Part shown: positions 1 to 7,144 of the stretch, piece after piece | Layout of the letters: each line of letters begins with the position of its first letter | Position numbering within the stretch: position 1 is the stretch's first letter | Origin: Clostridium ihumii AP5 | GTDB lineage: Bacteria; Bacillota; Clostridia; Clostridiales; Clostridiaceae | NCBI RefSeq assembly: GCF_000612845.1 | Contig: NZ_CCAT010000089.1 | Coordinates: forward strand, 1 to 38,185 | Length of the DNA: 38,185 bases | Direction of reading: 5' to 3' | Program-made: the position numbers and the translations under genes | The notes under the pieces: generated by a model | Databases searched by the model: none | Told to the model about the DNA's origin: nothing | Seen by the model: the letters and a program-made list of their open reading frames with translations, nothing else

Positions 1-16
1 CCCTTAAAACGCACCA
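1..16 (+). tRNA. 3' end of a truncated tRNA gene
   Basis: The first 16 bases read as the end of a tRNA: five bases for the 3' strand of the T stem (CCCTT), seven for the 3' acceptor strand (AAAACGC), a discriminator A and an encoded CCA. The tRNAs that follow have the same layout and also encode CCA. The anticodon lies outside the window, so the amino acid cannot be named. Confidence 0.7.
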
Positions 17-67
17 TATACAAAAGGAAAAACTTAAAGAGGAAAACGAAAGATGACTTTAAGTCAG

Positions 68-143
68 GCGTCATTAGCTCAGTTGGCAGAGCACTTGACT
101 CTTAATCAAGGGGTCCAGGGTTCGAACCTCTGATGACGCACCA
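68..143 (+). tRNA. tRNA-Lys (anticodon CTT)
   Basis: A 76-nt cloverleaf. The acceptor stem GCGTCAT pairs with ATGACGC, the anticodon stem CTTGA/TCAAG encloses loop CTCTTAA with anticodon CTT, and the T loop is TTCGAAC. CCA is encoded. The body is almost identical to the next tRNA but the acceptor stem differs. It reads AAG lysine codons. Confidence 0.97.
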
Positions 144-188
144 TATCATTAACCAATGATAAATAACCAACAAGTTTAAATTGAACGT

Positions 189-264
189 GTGCTATTAGCT
201 CAGCTGGTAGAGCACTTGACTCTTAATCAAGGGGTCCAGGGTTCGAGCCCCTGATAGCACACCA
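189..264 (+). tRNA. tRNA-Lys (anticodon CTT), second copy
   Basis: A 76-nt cloverleaf with acceptor stem GTGCTAT/ATAGCAC, the same anticodon arm as the preceding gene (loop CTCTTAA, anticodon CTT), T loop TTCGAGC and encoded CCA. Compared with the first tRNA-Lys, the acceptor stem is changed on both sides with pairing kept, and a G-T pair in the T stem becomes G-C. Confidence 0.97.
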
Positions 265-284
265 AATTTAAACAAAATTAATAT

Positions 285-360
285 CGGGGTGTGGCGCAGA
301 TGGGAGCGCGCGTGGTTTGGGACCATGAGGTCGCAGGTTCAATCCCTGTCACCCCGACCA
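285..360 (+). tRNA. tRNA-Pro (anticodon TGG)
   Basis: A 76-nt cloverleaf. Acceptor stem CGGGGTG/CACCCCG, anticodon stem CGTGG/CCATG, loop TTTGGGA with anticodon TGG, encoded CCA. It lies 20 nt after the second tRNA-Lys with no terminator between, so the first four complete tRNAs are probably one transcript. Confidence 0.97.
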
Positions 361-376
361 CTAAATTTAATAATAT

Positions 377-450
377 GCGGGTGTAACTCAATGGTAGAGT
401 GCTAGCCTTCCAAGCTAGTTACGAGGGTTCGATTCCCTTCACCCGCTCCA
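377..450 (+). tRNA. tRNA-Gly (anticodon TCC)
   Basis: A 74-nt cloverleaf. Acceptor stem GCGGGTG/CACCCGC, anticodon stem CTAGC/GCTAG with loop CTTCCAA (anticodon TCC), T loop TTCGATT, encoded CCA after discriminator T. It is followed directly by a terminator-like hairpin. Confidence 0.97.
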
Positions 451-458
451 AACAAAAG

Positions 459-498
459 AAATTACTAAACAAAGCAAATGCTTTTTTTAGTAATTTTT
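459..498 (+). terminator. Intrinsic terminator between tRNA-Gly and tRNA-Arg
   Basis: An 11-bp outer stem (AAATTACTAAA against TTTAGTAATTT) continues into an inner AAAGC/GCTTT stem with loop AAAT. T-rich sequence forms the descending arm and tail. It suggests that the upstream tRNA transcript ends here and that tRNA-Arg may be transcribed separately or by read-through. Confidence 0.65.
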
Positions 499-504
499 TA
501 ATAT

Positions 505-581
505 GCACCTATAGCTCAGCTGGATAGAGTGGTGGACTTCGAATCCAATGGTCGCAGGTTCAAATCCTGTTAGGTGTACCA
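505..581 (+). tRNA. tRNA-Arg (anticodon TCG)
   Basis: A 77-nt cloverleaf. Acceptor stem GCACCTA/TAGGTGT closes with a G-T pair; the anticodon loop is CTTCGAA with anticodon TCG; CCA is encoded. It is last in the cluster and is followed by a terminator hairpin. Confidence 0.95.
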
Positions 582-585
582 TATT

Positions 586-623
586 AAAAGCTAGAAAATA
601 TTTTATATTTCTGGCTTTTTTTT
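586..623 (+). terminator. Intrinsic terminator after tRNA-Arg
   Basis: AAAAGCTAGAAA pairs with TTTCTGGCTTTT (one G-T pair), with a short AT-rich loop, and is followed by a run of T. It ends the tRNA cluster. Confidence 0.8.
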
Positions 624-769
624 AGTTAAAAGTTAATATTTAAGAATAAGTAATTTTACATTTACAAAATATGTTATATTTTTGATTAGTGATAATCGAT
701 AATCTTAATTAGATATTATATTTATTTTATGAAAAATGCAATTTAATAAAAATTTATAGAGGTGTTAAT

Positions 770-1276
770 ATGAATTTAAGAATGGCTAATATTGATGATT
801 TACAACAACTTAAAGTGGTATATGAAAAAATAATCTATAATATGAATATGAATAATATTAATATTTGGGATGAAATTTATCCATGTGATTTTTTTCTTGA
901 TGATATTAAAAATAATAGTCTTTATATTTTAGAAGAAGATAATGAGATAATTTCAGCTTTTGCTTTATGTAATTCAACTGAAGGAGAAAAGTGTGTAAAT
1001 TGGGAAAACAAACATGTTGAAGCACTATATATTGATAGACTTGGAGTTAATGTGAATTATTCAAGAAGAGGAATTGGCAGTATAATGATTAGAAATGCAA
1101 TTACCTTAGCAAAAGATAAAGGCGCTAAATATTTAAGACTTTTTGTTGTAGATATAAATAAACCTGCAATAAATCTTTATATAAAAAATGGGTTTAAGCA
1201 AGTTGAGGGTATATACGATAAAATAATTGACGATGATATTGTATTGCATGAATTTGGATTTGAAATAAAAATATAG
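770..1276 (+). CDS. GNAT family N-acetyltransferase
   Basis: Encodes a 168-aa cytoplasmic protein of the GNAT fold, which transfers an acetyl group from acetyl-CoA to an amine. The hallmark acetyl-CoA loop is SRRGIGSIM (R-x-x-G-x-G/A type) at about residues 103-111. Downstream is the C-terminal signature AINLYIKNGF around residues 142-151, where the Tyr is the usual general acid. The start is backed by an AGAGGTG ribosome binding site a few bases upstream. Length is typical of a single-domain GNAT. The substrate cannot be read from the sequence. The gene stands alone: tRNA genes with a terminator lie upstream and a long non-coding stretch downstream, so no pathway is implied by context. I am sure of the family and unsure of the substrate. 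Confidence 0.9.
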   Translation: MNLRMANIDDLQQLKVVYEKIIYNMNMNNINIWDEIYPCDFFLDDIKNNSLYILEEDNEIISAFALCNSTEGEKCVNWENKHVEALYIDRLGVNVNYSRRGIGSIMIRNAITLAKDKGAKYLRLFVVDINKPAINLYIKNGFKQVEGIYDKIIDDDIVLHEFGFEIKI

Positions 1277-1394
1277 ATTCTAATATTTGAAACAGAAAAT
1301 AAGAAGTATGTATATAACAAAATTTTATGGTAATAAATTAGATAAACATAGTAAAACTATTGATAGTAATGCAGCAGAAGAGTATAGTTATTAA

Positions 1395-1690
1395 GTTCAA
1401 AATCATGATTATCAATTAATAATTAAATAAACTAAAATACTAGATAGAACTCTGGAATACAAATCTAAACTTTAAGTTATTTATGTTTCAGTTGAGAATT
1501 CTAATTAATTTAATTGAAAATTGAAAGTGAATGTAAAAATTGTATTTCCAATTTTCACTCTTAACTCTTACTTGGTTTCAAATGTAAAAAATAGAAATAA
1601 ACTGTAAGCTTAATAATATCATTTGATAAAGATGTTATTTAAAATTCAAACTTGTAACCCTATATAAGGTATTGGTTATTTTATAATTTG
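1395..1690. repeat. Degenerate interspersed repeat, copy A
   Basis: The non-coding stretch 1277-1795 is explained mainly by this element. Three segments (1460-1503, 1516-1555, 1617-1690) are colinear with segments of the gap at 25243-25574, for example the shared string TCATTTGATAA and the AAAATT...CAATTTT inverted repeat. A further segment (1395-1440, containing ATCAATTAAT and ATAAACTAAAATA) recurs at 32103-32150. All copies are in the same orientation. No open reading frame of useful size lies in it. Similarity was judged by eye, at roughly two thirds to three quarters identity. Confidence 0.5.
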
Positions 1691-1795
1691 AATATAATGT
1701 AAAGTAATGTATACTATGTAATAAAATTTAAAAAACATATTTCATAGTATACATTTTATATAGCACATATATTTTATTATTATATTTAAAATTTA

Positions 1796-2224
1796 TTATC
1801 TATTGTATTTATCTTTACTATATTTATATATTTCAGATAAAAAATTTTCATAAAGAGCTTTTAAATGAACTTTATCTAAATCATCAATTTGTACTCCACA
1901 TAATTCAATGTTAGTTGAATTTTCTAATATACTAAGCATTTTTAGGGTTTCAAGTTCTATGTCTATACTACATGTGTTTGAATTATTTTTAAAAAAATTA
2001 TTTTCTAATGATTCGGGATGAATAATATAATCATCATCTGAAATTAAATCATCAACTTTTACCTCAAAAAAATCAGCAAGTTTTGCAAGGGTTTGCTTAT
2101 TAACACTACGTCTATTTTGTTCAACCATAGTGATAAATGATTTTGGCACATTTAATTTATTTGATAAATCTTGTTGAGATAATCTTCTATTTTCTCTTAA
2201 ACGTTTTATTTTGTCGCCTAACAT
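1796..2224 (-). CDS. XRE family HTH transcriptional regulator
   Basis: A 142-aa protein with an N-terminal Cro/C1-type helix-turn-helix (residues about 6-61: IKRLRENRRLSQQDLSNKL, then the recognition helix region SFITMVEQ). It ends in a short acidic, mostly helical C-terminal region of about 75 residues that I do not recognise and that probably serves dimerisation or ligand sensing. The ribosome binding site AGAAGGTGA sits 8 nt before the ATG. A good sigma-A promoter (2287-2314) lies upstream. A second promoter points the other way at 2420-2447, giving the divergent layout typical of a repressor controlling itself and a neighbour. The neighbour would be the 66-aa gene at 2858. The regulatory target is inference. 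Confidence 0.9.
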   Translation of the reverse strand: MLGDKIKRLRENRRLSQQDLSNKLNVPKSFITMVEQNRRSVNKQTLAKLADFFEVKVDDLISDDDYIIHPESLENNFFKNNSNTCSIDIELETLKMLSILENSTNIELCGVQIDDLDKVHLKALYENFLSEIYKYSKDKYNR

Positions 2225-2286
2225 AATTAAATCACCTTCTTAATTAAATTTTTTAGAATATACAAGTTTTTAGCATCTAAAGATTT

Positions 2287-2314
2287 AATATAACATTTTA
2301 ATAATATTTGTCAA
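2287..2314 (-). promoter_or_regulatory. Sigma-A promoter of the XRE regulator
   Basis: On the minus strand, TTGACA (2314-2309), a 16-bp spacer and TATATT (2292-2287) preceded by TG. Just upstream (2320-2333) lies an imperfect palindrome, AAAAGCGTACTTTT, a possible operator for autoregulation. Confidence 0.7.
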
Positions 2315-2419
2315 TAAAGAAAAGCGTACTTTTAATAACAAATTTATATGTTCATACATAATATATTATAAAAGATGAAATGTAAAAATATTTTATGAAA
2401 AATATATGAGCTTATATTA

Positions 2420-2447
2420 TTGAAAAAAATGTAAGTTGTGATATAAT
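2420..2447 (+). promoter_or_regulatory. Divergent plus-strand promoter in the 2225-2857 gap
   Basis: TTGAAA, a 16-bp spacer and a perfect TATAAT. The remaining gap to 2857 is AT-rich with no gene that I recognise, so this promoter would give the 66-aa gene a leader of about 400 nt, or make a separate short RNA. Two weak AT-rich hairpins (about 2670-2698 and 2758-2794) lie in that leader. Confidence 0.55.
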
Positions 2448-2857
2448 TTATTGTGTGAGATTTAAAAGTATGGAGTGTAACTTTGACAATGTAAAGGTTT
2501 AATCTTGTTAAAATTATAAACAACTTTTAAAGAAAAAATATAAGAAGTTAGCTAGAAAATGTTTACAGAATATCTTTGAAAACTAAATCAGTATATTGAA
2601 ATACAAAAATACAAGCTAATTTAGAATGTATTATTTAATATGTTTTAAAATTAACAAGTGTATAAAAATATCATTTGTTTTTTTACAAATAATGAAATAA
2701 TCCATGGTATATAAAATATCATAATGATAATAATAATTATGGATAAAGTATGTATTTCATAAGTTTTATAAACTATTTATTAATTAGTTTTATGGACTTA
2801 ATTTTATTTGAATAAAATAGTATTTTATTAATAATATAAAATGAGAGGTAATATAAA

Positions 2858-3058
2858 ATGGCTGATGTTGATTTGAAAACTCTAGCAACTAACTTTAATA
2901 AGGATTATTTTTTAAATTATGAGATGGGAAATTGGAAACAAATAAAAAATTATGGTATTAATGTTCCAGAAATAGTGAGAAGAGCCGTATTACAAGCACA
3001 AGGTTACGAAAATATAATACTATTTAAAAAAATAATGGAAGATATATCTAATGCATAA
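2858..3058 (+). CDS. Small protein of unknown function (66 aa)
   Basis: I do not recognise this protein. It starts MADVDLKTLATNFNKDYF and ends in a helical stretch rich in Ile and Lys, with no signal peptide, membrane segment or cysteine. The AGAGGT ribosome binding site lies at good distance from the ATG, and an intrinsic terminator follows within 75 nt, so it looks like a genuine single-gene unit and not a chance frame. It lies downstream of the XRE regulator's divergent promoter and could be the regulated partner. A cytosolic modulator or small DNA- or protein-binding factor is possible, but nothing in the sequence decides. Confidence 0.65.
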   Translation: MADVDLKTLATNFNKDYFLNYEMGNWKQIKNYGINVPEIVRRAVLQAQGYENIILFKKIMEDISNA

Positions 3059-3128
3059 ATAAAATTTAAAAAATAGTCACTTGAACTTATGATAAAAATT
3101 GAAATATAATTACACATAGATAAATTTA

Positions 3129-3157
3129 AAGGTGGTAGAAAATTGCCACCATTTTTT
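3129..3157 (+). terminator. Intrinsic terminator of the 66-aa gene
   Basis: GGTGG(T) pairs with (G)CCACC around a short A-rich loop, followed by ATTTTTT. Confidence 0.75.
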
Positions 3158-3295
3158 ATGTAATATGTATAAAAAAAATAATTTTGGAAATAATAAAATA
3201 TGTATTTCACATATATCAACATAAAATAAAGTATATTTTAAGAAAAGAAAAAATAACATCTTTTCTTAAAAGTAAATTTTAACATGACACTCCTA

Positions 3296-3324
3296 AAAAG
3301 AGATAGCTATATGCTATCTCTTTT
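3296..3324. terminator. Strong hairpin, possible bidirectional terminator
   Basis: A perfect 12-bp stem (AAAAGAGATAGC against GCTATCTCTTTT) with a 5-nt loop. The T run at the end of the stem works in the plus direction, and the complement gives a similar run in the minus direction. It separates the 66-aa gene from the candidate small RNA. Confidence 0.6.
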
Positions 3325-3373
3325 GTCATAAAAAATAGTATTGTCATGAAAGTGTCAATAGTACGACATATAT

Positions 3374-3401
3374 TTGACATATAAATGAATTAATATATAA
3401 A
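3374..3401 (+). promoter_or_regulatory. Promoter of the candidate small RNA
   Basis: Consensus TTGACA (3374-3379), 16-bp spacer, TATAAA (3396-3401). Immediately upstream are repeated TGTCA boxes (3324, 3342, 3353; the last two 11 bp apart), part of an imperfect inverted repeat TATTGTCA...TGTCAATA, a plausible regulator site. Confidence 0.65.
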
Positions 3402-3407
3402 TATAAA

Positions 3408-3594
3408 CTCAATACCTAATATAAAAAATATGAAATATGAGTTCAAATTAAATTTTAAAATAAGTCCCCCTTATTTTAAAAAAATTTGTTTCAACATCAT
3501 CCACTCTAAAAAGAGAATTACTTATAGAGAATAGTAAAATATTTCTCTATAGAAAATAAATTCATGATAATTTATCATGGATTTATTTTTTTGA
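3408..3594 (+). ncRNA. Candidate small regulatory RNA with a C-rich loop
   Basis: No reading frame fits here, but the interval is bounded by a good promoter and a good terminator and is full of stems. In order: a 12-bp hairpin (3453-3464 with 3470-3481) presenting the loop UCCCC; a 4-bp hairpin CTCT/AGAG (3504-3515); a 9-bp hairpin (3523-3531 with 3543-3551); and a 17-bp terminator stem (3554-3570 with 3572-3588, one G-T pair) followed by T residues. A C-rich exposed loop is the usual seed of Gram-positive small RNAs that pair with Shine-Dalgarno sequences. It could instead be an attenuated leader of the lipoprotein gene at 3682, but that gene has its own extended -10 promoter after the terminator. 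Confidence 0.5.
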
Positions 3595-3615
3595 CCATTA
3601 ATAAAAATAAATCTA

Positions 3616-3624
3616 TGCTATAAT
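3616..3624 (+). promoter_or_regulatory. Extended -10 promoter of the MBL-fold lipoprotein gene
   Basis: TGCTATAAT, an extended -10 element, lies 58 nt before the start codon. The only -35-like hexamer (TTGACC, 3591) is spaced too far at 22 bp, so the extended -10 probably does the work. Confidence 0.5.
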
Positions 3625-3681
3625 ATTCATTAGAAATTTTATTTAATGAACAAATGATAAGCTAAAAGGAGTGAATAGCGG

Positions 3682-4773
3682 ATGAAGAAAAGTTTTAAAA
3701 ATATAATATGTTTTCTATTGATAGGAATGTTAACTTTTGTTCTTGTAGGATGTGCTAATACAAGTGAAGAAGTAGTACAAAGTGATAGTAAAGATATTAT
3801 AACTACTAATGAGGGAAATTTAAAAATAAGTTTTATAGATGTAGGACAAGCTGATAGTATTTTAATTCAATGTGACAATCAAAATATGCTTATAGATGCT
3901 GGAAATAATGATGATGATAAATTGGTAGAAAAATTTCTTAAGGATAATGGGGTAAATAAAATAGATTATGTAATAGGAACACATCCACATGAAGACCATA
4001 TAGGAGGACTTGATTATATAATTAATAAGTTTGATATAGGGAATGTTTTAATGCCTAAAAAAACCTCAACAACAAAAACTTTTAAAGATGTAGTAAAAGC
4101 GTTAAATGAAAAAGGATTAAAACCTATTGCACCGGATGTAGGGTATAGTTTTAATGTTGGAAAAGCTAAGGTGACAGTTTTAGCACCGCAAAAAGAATAT
4201 GAAGATACAAATGATGCTTCCATAGTAATTAGACTAGATTATATTAATAATAGCTTTATTTTCACTGGAGATGCAGAAGCAATATCAGAAAAGGATATAA
4301 TAAATAGTAAAGTAAATTTAAAAGCAGATGTATTAAAGTTAGGTCATCATGGATCTAGAACATCTACATCAGAAGAATTTTTAAAGAAAGTTAATCCTAA
4401 ATATGCCATCATAACTTGTGGAAAAAATAATGATTATGGTCATCCACATAAAGAAACACTAGAAAAGCTTAATAAGTTTAATATACCATTTTATAGAACT
4501 GATGAGCAAGGAACTATAATATTGACTAGCGATGGAAGTAATATAAGTTTTAATAAAGATACAACAAGTTTAAATGGTAGTTTAAATGAAAATGTAAATA
4601 AAGAAAAAGAAAATAAAGAAAATAAGGTTTATTTTACACAAAAAGGAAAATCGTATCATTTAACTAAAGAATGTTCTGCATTAAAAAATAGTAAAAATAT
4701 ACTTGTTGGAACATTAGAAGATGCAATACAAAAAGGAAAAAGTGATCCGTGTGATAGATGTGCATTAAATTAG
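3682..4773 (+). CDS. Secreted ComEC/Rec2-type metallo-beta-lactamase-fold lipoprotein
   Basis: A 363-aa predicted lipoprotein. A basic N-terminus and hydrophobic core lead to the lipobox LVGC (Cys24), so the mature protein is anchored outside the membrane. Residues about 48-285 form a metallo-beta-lactamase domain of the type found as the soluble part of ComEC: FIDVGQADSILI, then the metal site THPHEDHIGG (HxHxDH), FTGDAE and LGHHGS. After a Lys/Glu/Asn-rich linker comes a C-terminal module (about 315-363) with YHLTKECSAL and PCDRCA, resembling the small Cys/His zinc module that follows such domains in other secreted proteins. The ribosome binding site AAAGGAG lies 10 nt before the ATG. Family members are proposed extracellular nucleases or phosphodiesterases; the substrate here is unknown. 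A terminator follows, so it is monocistronic. Confidence 0.88.
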   Translation: MKKSFKNIICFLLIGMLTFVLVGCANTSEEVVQSDSKDIITTNEGNLKISFIDVGQADSILIQCDNQNMLIDAGNNDDDKLVEKFLKDNGVNKIDYVIGTHPHEDHIGGLDYIINKFDIGNVLMPKKTSTTKTFKDVVKALNEKGLKPIAPDVGYSFNVGKAKVTVLAPQKEYEDTNDASIVIRLDYINNSFIFTGDAEAISEKDIINSKVNLKADVLKLGHHGSRTSTSEEFLKKVNPKYAIITCGKNNDYGHPHKETLEKLNKFNIPFYRTDEQGTIILTSDGSNISFNKDTTSLNGSLNENVNKEKENKENKVYFTQKGKSYHLTKECSALKNSKNILVGTLEDAIQKGKSDPCDRCALN

Positions 4774-4811
4774 AAATAATTTTTAATAAACTTTAAAATA
4801 AATATGAATAT

Positions 4812-4857
4812 AAAAAAGTTAACTTACTTATATTATAATATGGAGGTTAACTTTTTT
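4812..4857 (+). terminator. Intrinsic terminator after the lipoprotein gene
   Basis: AAAAAAGTTAAC pairs with GTTAACTTTTTT across a 22-nt AT-rich loop, ending in six T. Confidence 0.75.
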
Positions 4858-5261
4858 ATATTACAAAAATATTGTGAATTTATGGCAAAAGATAAAAAAA
4901 CCAAATATTTTAACTATAATTTTATGTAATTATTGACAAGTATACAACAATAAATGATAATAATAGTGTTGTAGATATAAAAAATACAACTACATAGCTG
5001 TTAATAGTTAAATTTAATTAAAAAATTCACAAAATTAACAATAACTATGTTTATAGAAATTTGTTACTCTTTAATAAAAAGGTGACCAAAATAATAATTA
5101 TATAATAAATTAATTTGCAATATTAATATTGATTTCTCATAATTATTATATTTTGAAATATATATTTATAAATAAGTTAGTATTTGTGCAATTTATAAAG
5201 GGGAATCATATTAATTTTATTTAGGCTTAAAATGATTTTTTTATAAGGAAGGATGAACGAA
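4858..5261 (+). other. AT-rich intergenic stretch before pepD
   Basis: I see no gene here. One interrupted inverted repeat (ACATAG and GTTAAT at 4992-5005 against ATTAAC and CTATGT at 5034-5050) could form a long hairpin. I recognise no riboswitch. The pepD ribosome binding site AAGGAAGG lies at 5245-5252. Confidence 0.4.
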
Positions 5262-6722
5262 ATGATTAACGAGTTAAAAAATCTAAAATCTTACGAAGTA
5301 TTTAAGTTTTTTGAAGAAATGAATAAAATACCAAGAGGTTCAGGAAATGAAAAAGCTATAAGTGATTGGCTAGTTAAATTTGCTAAAGATAGAAATTTAG
5401 AAGTTATTCAAGATGAAGCTTTAAATGTAATTATAAAAAAACCAGGAACAAAAGGATATGAGAATTCTAAGCCTGTAATTATTCAAGGTCATATGGATAT
5501 GGTATGTGAAAAAAATCAATCAACAGTGCATGATTTTGAAAAAGATCCAGTAGAATGTATTGTAGAAGGAGATTTTTTAAGAGCTAATGGAACTACTTTA
5601 GGAGCCGATAATGGAATAGCAGTTGCATTTGGTCTTGCAATACTAGATTCAAATGAAATAGCACATCCAGCAATAGAATTATTTGTAACTACTGAAGAAG
5701 AAACAGGAATGGGTGGAGCTATGAATATGCACCCAGAACACTTAAATGGAAGAACTTTAATAAATATAGATTCAGAAGAAGAAGGAAAATTCCTAGTTAG
5801 TTGTGCTGGTGGAGTAAGAGCTGAAATGACTTTACCAGTTGAATATGAAGATGTATGTTCTTCTATGGAAATTATGAAAGTGTCTATAAGAGGATTAAAG
5901 GGTGGACACTCAGGAATGGAAATTAACAAAGAAAGAGGAAACGCTAACAAATTAATTGGAAGATTTTTAGTAGACTTAAACTCTGTTTTAGATTTTAAAT
6001 TAGCATCTATAAATGGTGGGGCAAAAATGAATGCAATACCAAGAGAAGCAGATGCAATAATTGCTGTATCTAAAGAAAATGTAGCAAAAGTAGAATCAAA
6101 AGTACAAGAGTGGAATAATATATTTAAAAATGAATTACAAGGCATTGATGATGAGGTAACATTAACATCTGAAAAAACTTCAGAAAAAGTAGAGAAAGCT
6201 TTTGATGAAAATTCTAAATTAAGAGTGTTGAGAGGACTAAAATTAATTCAAAATGGAATTCAAACAATGAGTATGTCAATTAAAGGATTAGTTCAAAGTT
6301 CAACAAATATAGGTGTTATGATAACAGATGAGAAATCAGTTAAATTTGATAGTGCTGTAAGAAGTTCGGTTAAATCATTAAAGAAAGCTATATGTGATCA
6401 AATGATAATTTTAACAGAAGTTTTAGGCGGATCTATTGATTTTGAATCTGATTATCCAGAATGGCAGTATAGAAAAGACTCTCAAATAAGAGATATATTT
6501 GTTAAAGTTTATAAAGAAGTATTTAATAAAGAAGCAGAAATTACAGCTATACATGCTGGATTAGAATGTGGATTAATAAGTGATAAATTTAATGGTGATA
6601 TAGATCAAATATCATTTGGACCAAATATATTTGATGTTCATACACCAGATGAACATATAAGTATATCATCAACAGACAGAATGTATTCATTCTTAATAGA
6701 AGTTTTAAAAGAATTAAAGTAA
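5262..6722 (+). CDS. pepD: Aminoacyl-histidine dipeptidase (M20C)
   Basis: A cytosolic zinc metallopeptidase of the M20C (PepD, beta-Ala-His/Xaa-His dipeptidase) family that splits dipeptides for amino acid supply. Metal-site motifs appear in family order: QGHMDMV (His and Asp), LGADNG (bridging Asp), TTEEETG (general-base Glu and ligand), NIDSEE, and a late HAGLECG carrying the last His. GLKGGHSG marks the inserted dimerisation/lid domain. Length is 486 aa from the chosen start, normal for the family. An upstream in-frame ATG at 5253 directly touches the AAGGAAGG ribosome binding site, so the ATG at 5262, 9 nt downstream, is preferred. It is monocistronic with a strong terminator 60 nt after the stop. 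Confidence 0.95.
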   Translation: MINELKNLKSYEVFKFFEEMNKIPRGSGNEKAISDWLVKFAKDRNLEVIQDEALNVIIKKPGTKGYENSKPVIIQGHMDMVCEKNQSTVHDFEKDPVECIVEGDFLRANGTTLGADNGIAVAFGLAILDSNEIAHPAIELFVTTEEETGMGGAMNMHPEHLNGRTLINIDSEEEGKFLVSCAGGVRAEMTLPVEYEDVCSSMEIMKVSIRGLKGGHSGMEINKERGNANKLIGRFLVDLNSVLDFKLASINGGAKMNAIPREADAIIAVSKENVAKVESKVQEWNNIFKNELQGIDDEVTLTSEKTSEKVEKAFDENSKLRVLRGLKLIQNGIQTMSMSIKGLVQSSTNIGVMITDEKSVKFDSAVRSSVKSLKKAICDQMIILTEVLGGSIDFESDYPEWQYRKDSQIRDIFVKVYKEVFNKEAEITAIHAGLECGLISDKFNGDIDQISFGPNIFDVHTPDEHISISSTDRMYSFLIEVLKELK

Positions 6723-6781
6723 GAGAAGTGAATATATAATAGAAAGTTTTATAGTATTTAAATAGCTAGAATTTTCAACAT

Positions 6782-6817
6782 AAAAAAGAAAAGAATTTAA
6801 AAATTCTTTTCTTTTTT
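6782..6817 (+). terminator. Intrinsic terminator of pepD
   Basis: A 17-bp stem (6782-6798 with 6801-6817) made of A-rich and T-rich arms, ending in six T. Confidence 0.85.
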
Positions 6818-7144
6818 ATGTAAAAATACATATTATTAAAAGTAATATAAAGTTTAATAGTTATAGTGTTAAACTTTATATCTAAAAAGACGAAAGTATT
6901 AATATATTTAAAAAAATAATGGTATAATTATGATAACTAATAATTTAACAAAAATTAAACAAAGTATATAAAATACAACTATTATGTAGAATATAAAATT
7001 TTTAATAATACTAAATAAGTTAATATATAATAAGTATATATTTATTTAAATATTTTATATTCTATTAGTATGAGTTTAAAAGTTTTAGATAATAATTTAA
7101 GTATTTGAAAATATACAATTAAAGATGAAAGAAGGTAGGTCTAA
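6818..7144 (+). promoter_or_regulatory. Promoter region of the HD-GYP/rhomboid operon
   Basis: The gap holds no gene that I can see. An extended -10 element TGGTATAAT lies at 6920-6928, which would give a leader of about 210 nt. Ribosome binding site AGAAGGTAGG precedes the first gene. Confidence 0.4.

Noticed and set aside
1308-1394. A 28-codon frame starting MYITKFYGNKLDKHS
   Set aside because: Ribosome binding site is poor (AGAAG touching the ATG), there is no terminator or promoter, and it abuts the decayed repeat. It may be a remnant but I cannot support it as a gene.
3004-3222. A 72-aa Phe/Ile/Tyr-rich minus-strand frame over the 66-aa gene and its terminator
   Set aside because: Composition reflects AT-rich antisense DNA and it crosses a clear plus-strand terminator hairpin.
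4858-5261. Riboswitch upstream of pepD
   Set aside because: One interrupted inverted repeat is present, but no conserved riboswitch core or terminator/antiterminator pair is visible.
5516-6145. A 209-aa minus-strand frame inside pepD
   Set aside because: Shadow of a coding region with strong family motifs on the plus strand; composition is typical of an antisense frame and no ribosome binding site fits.
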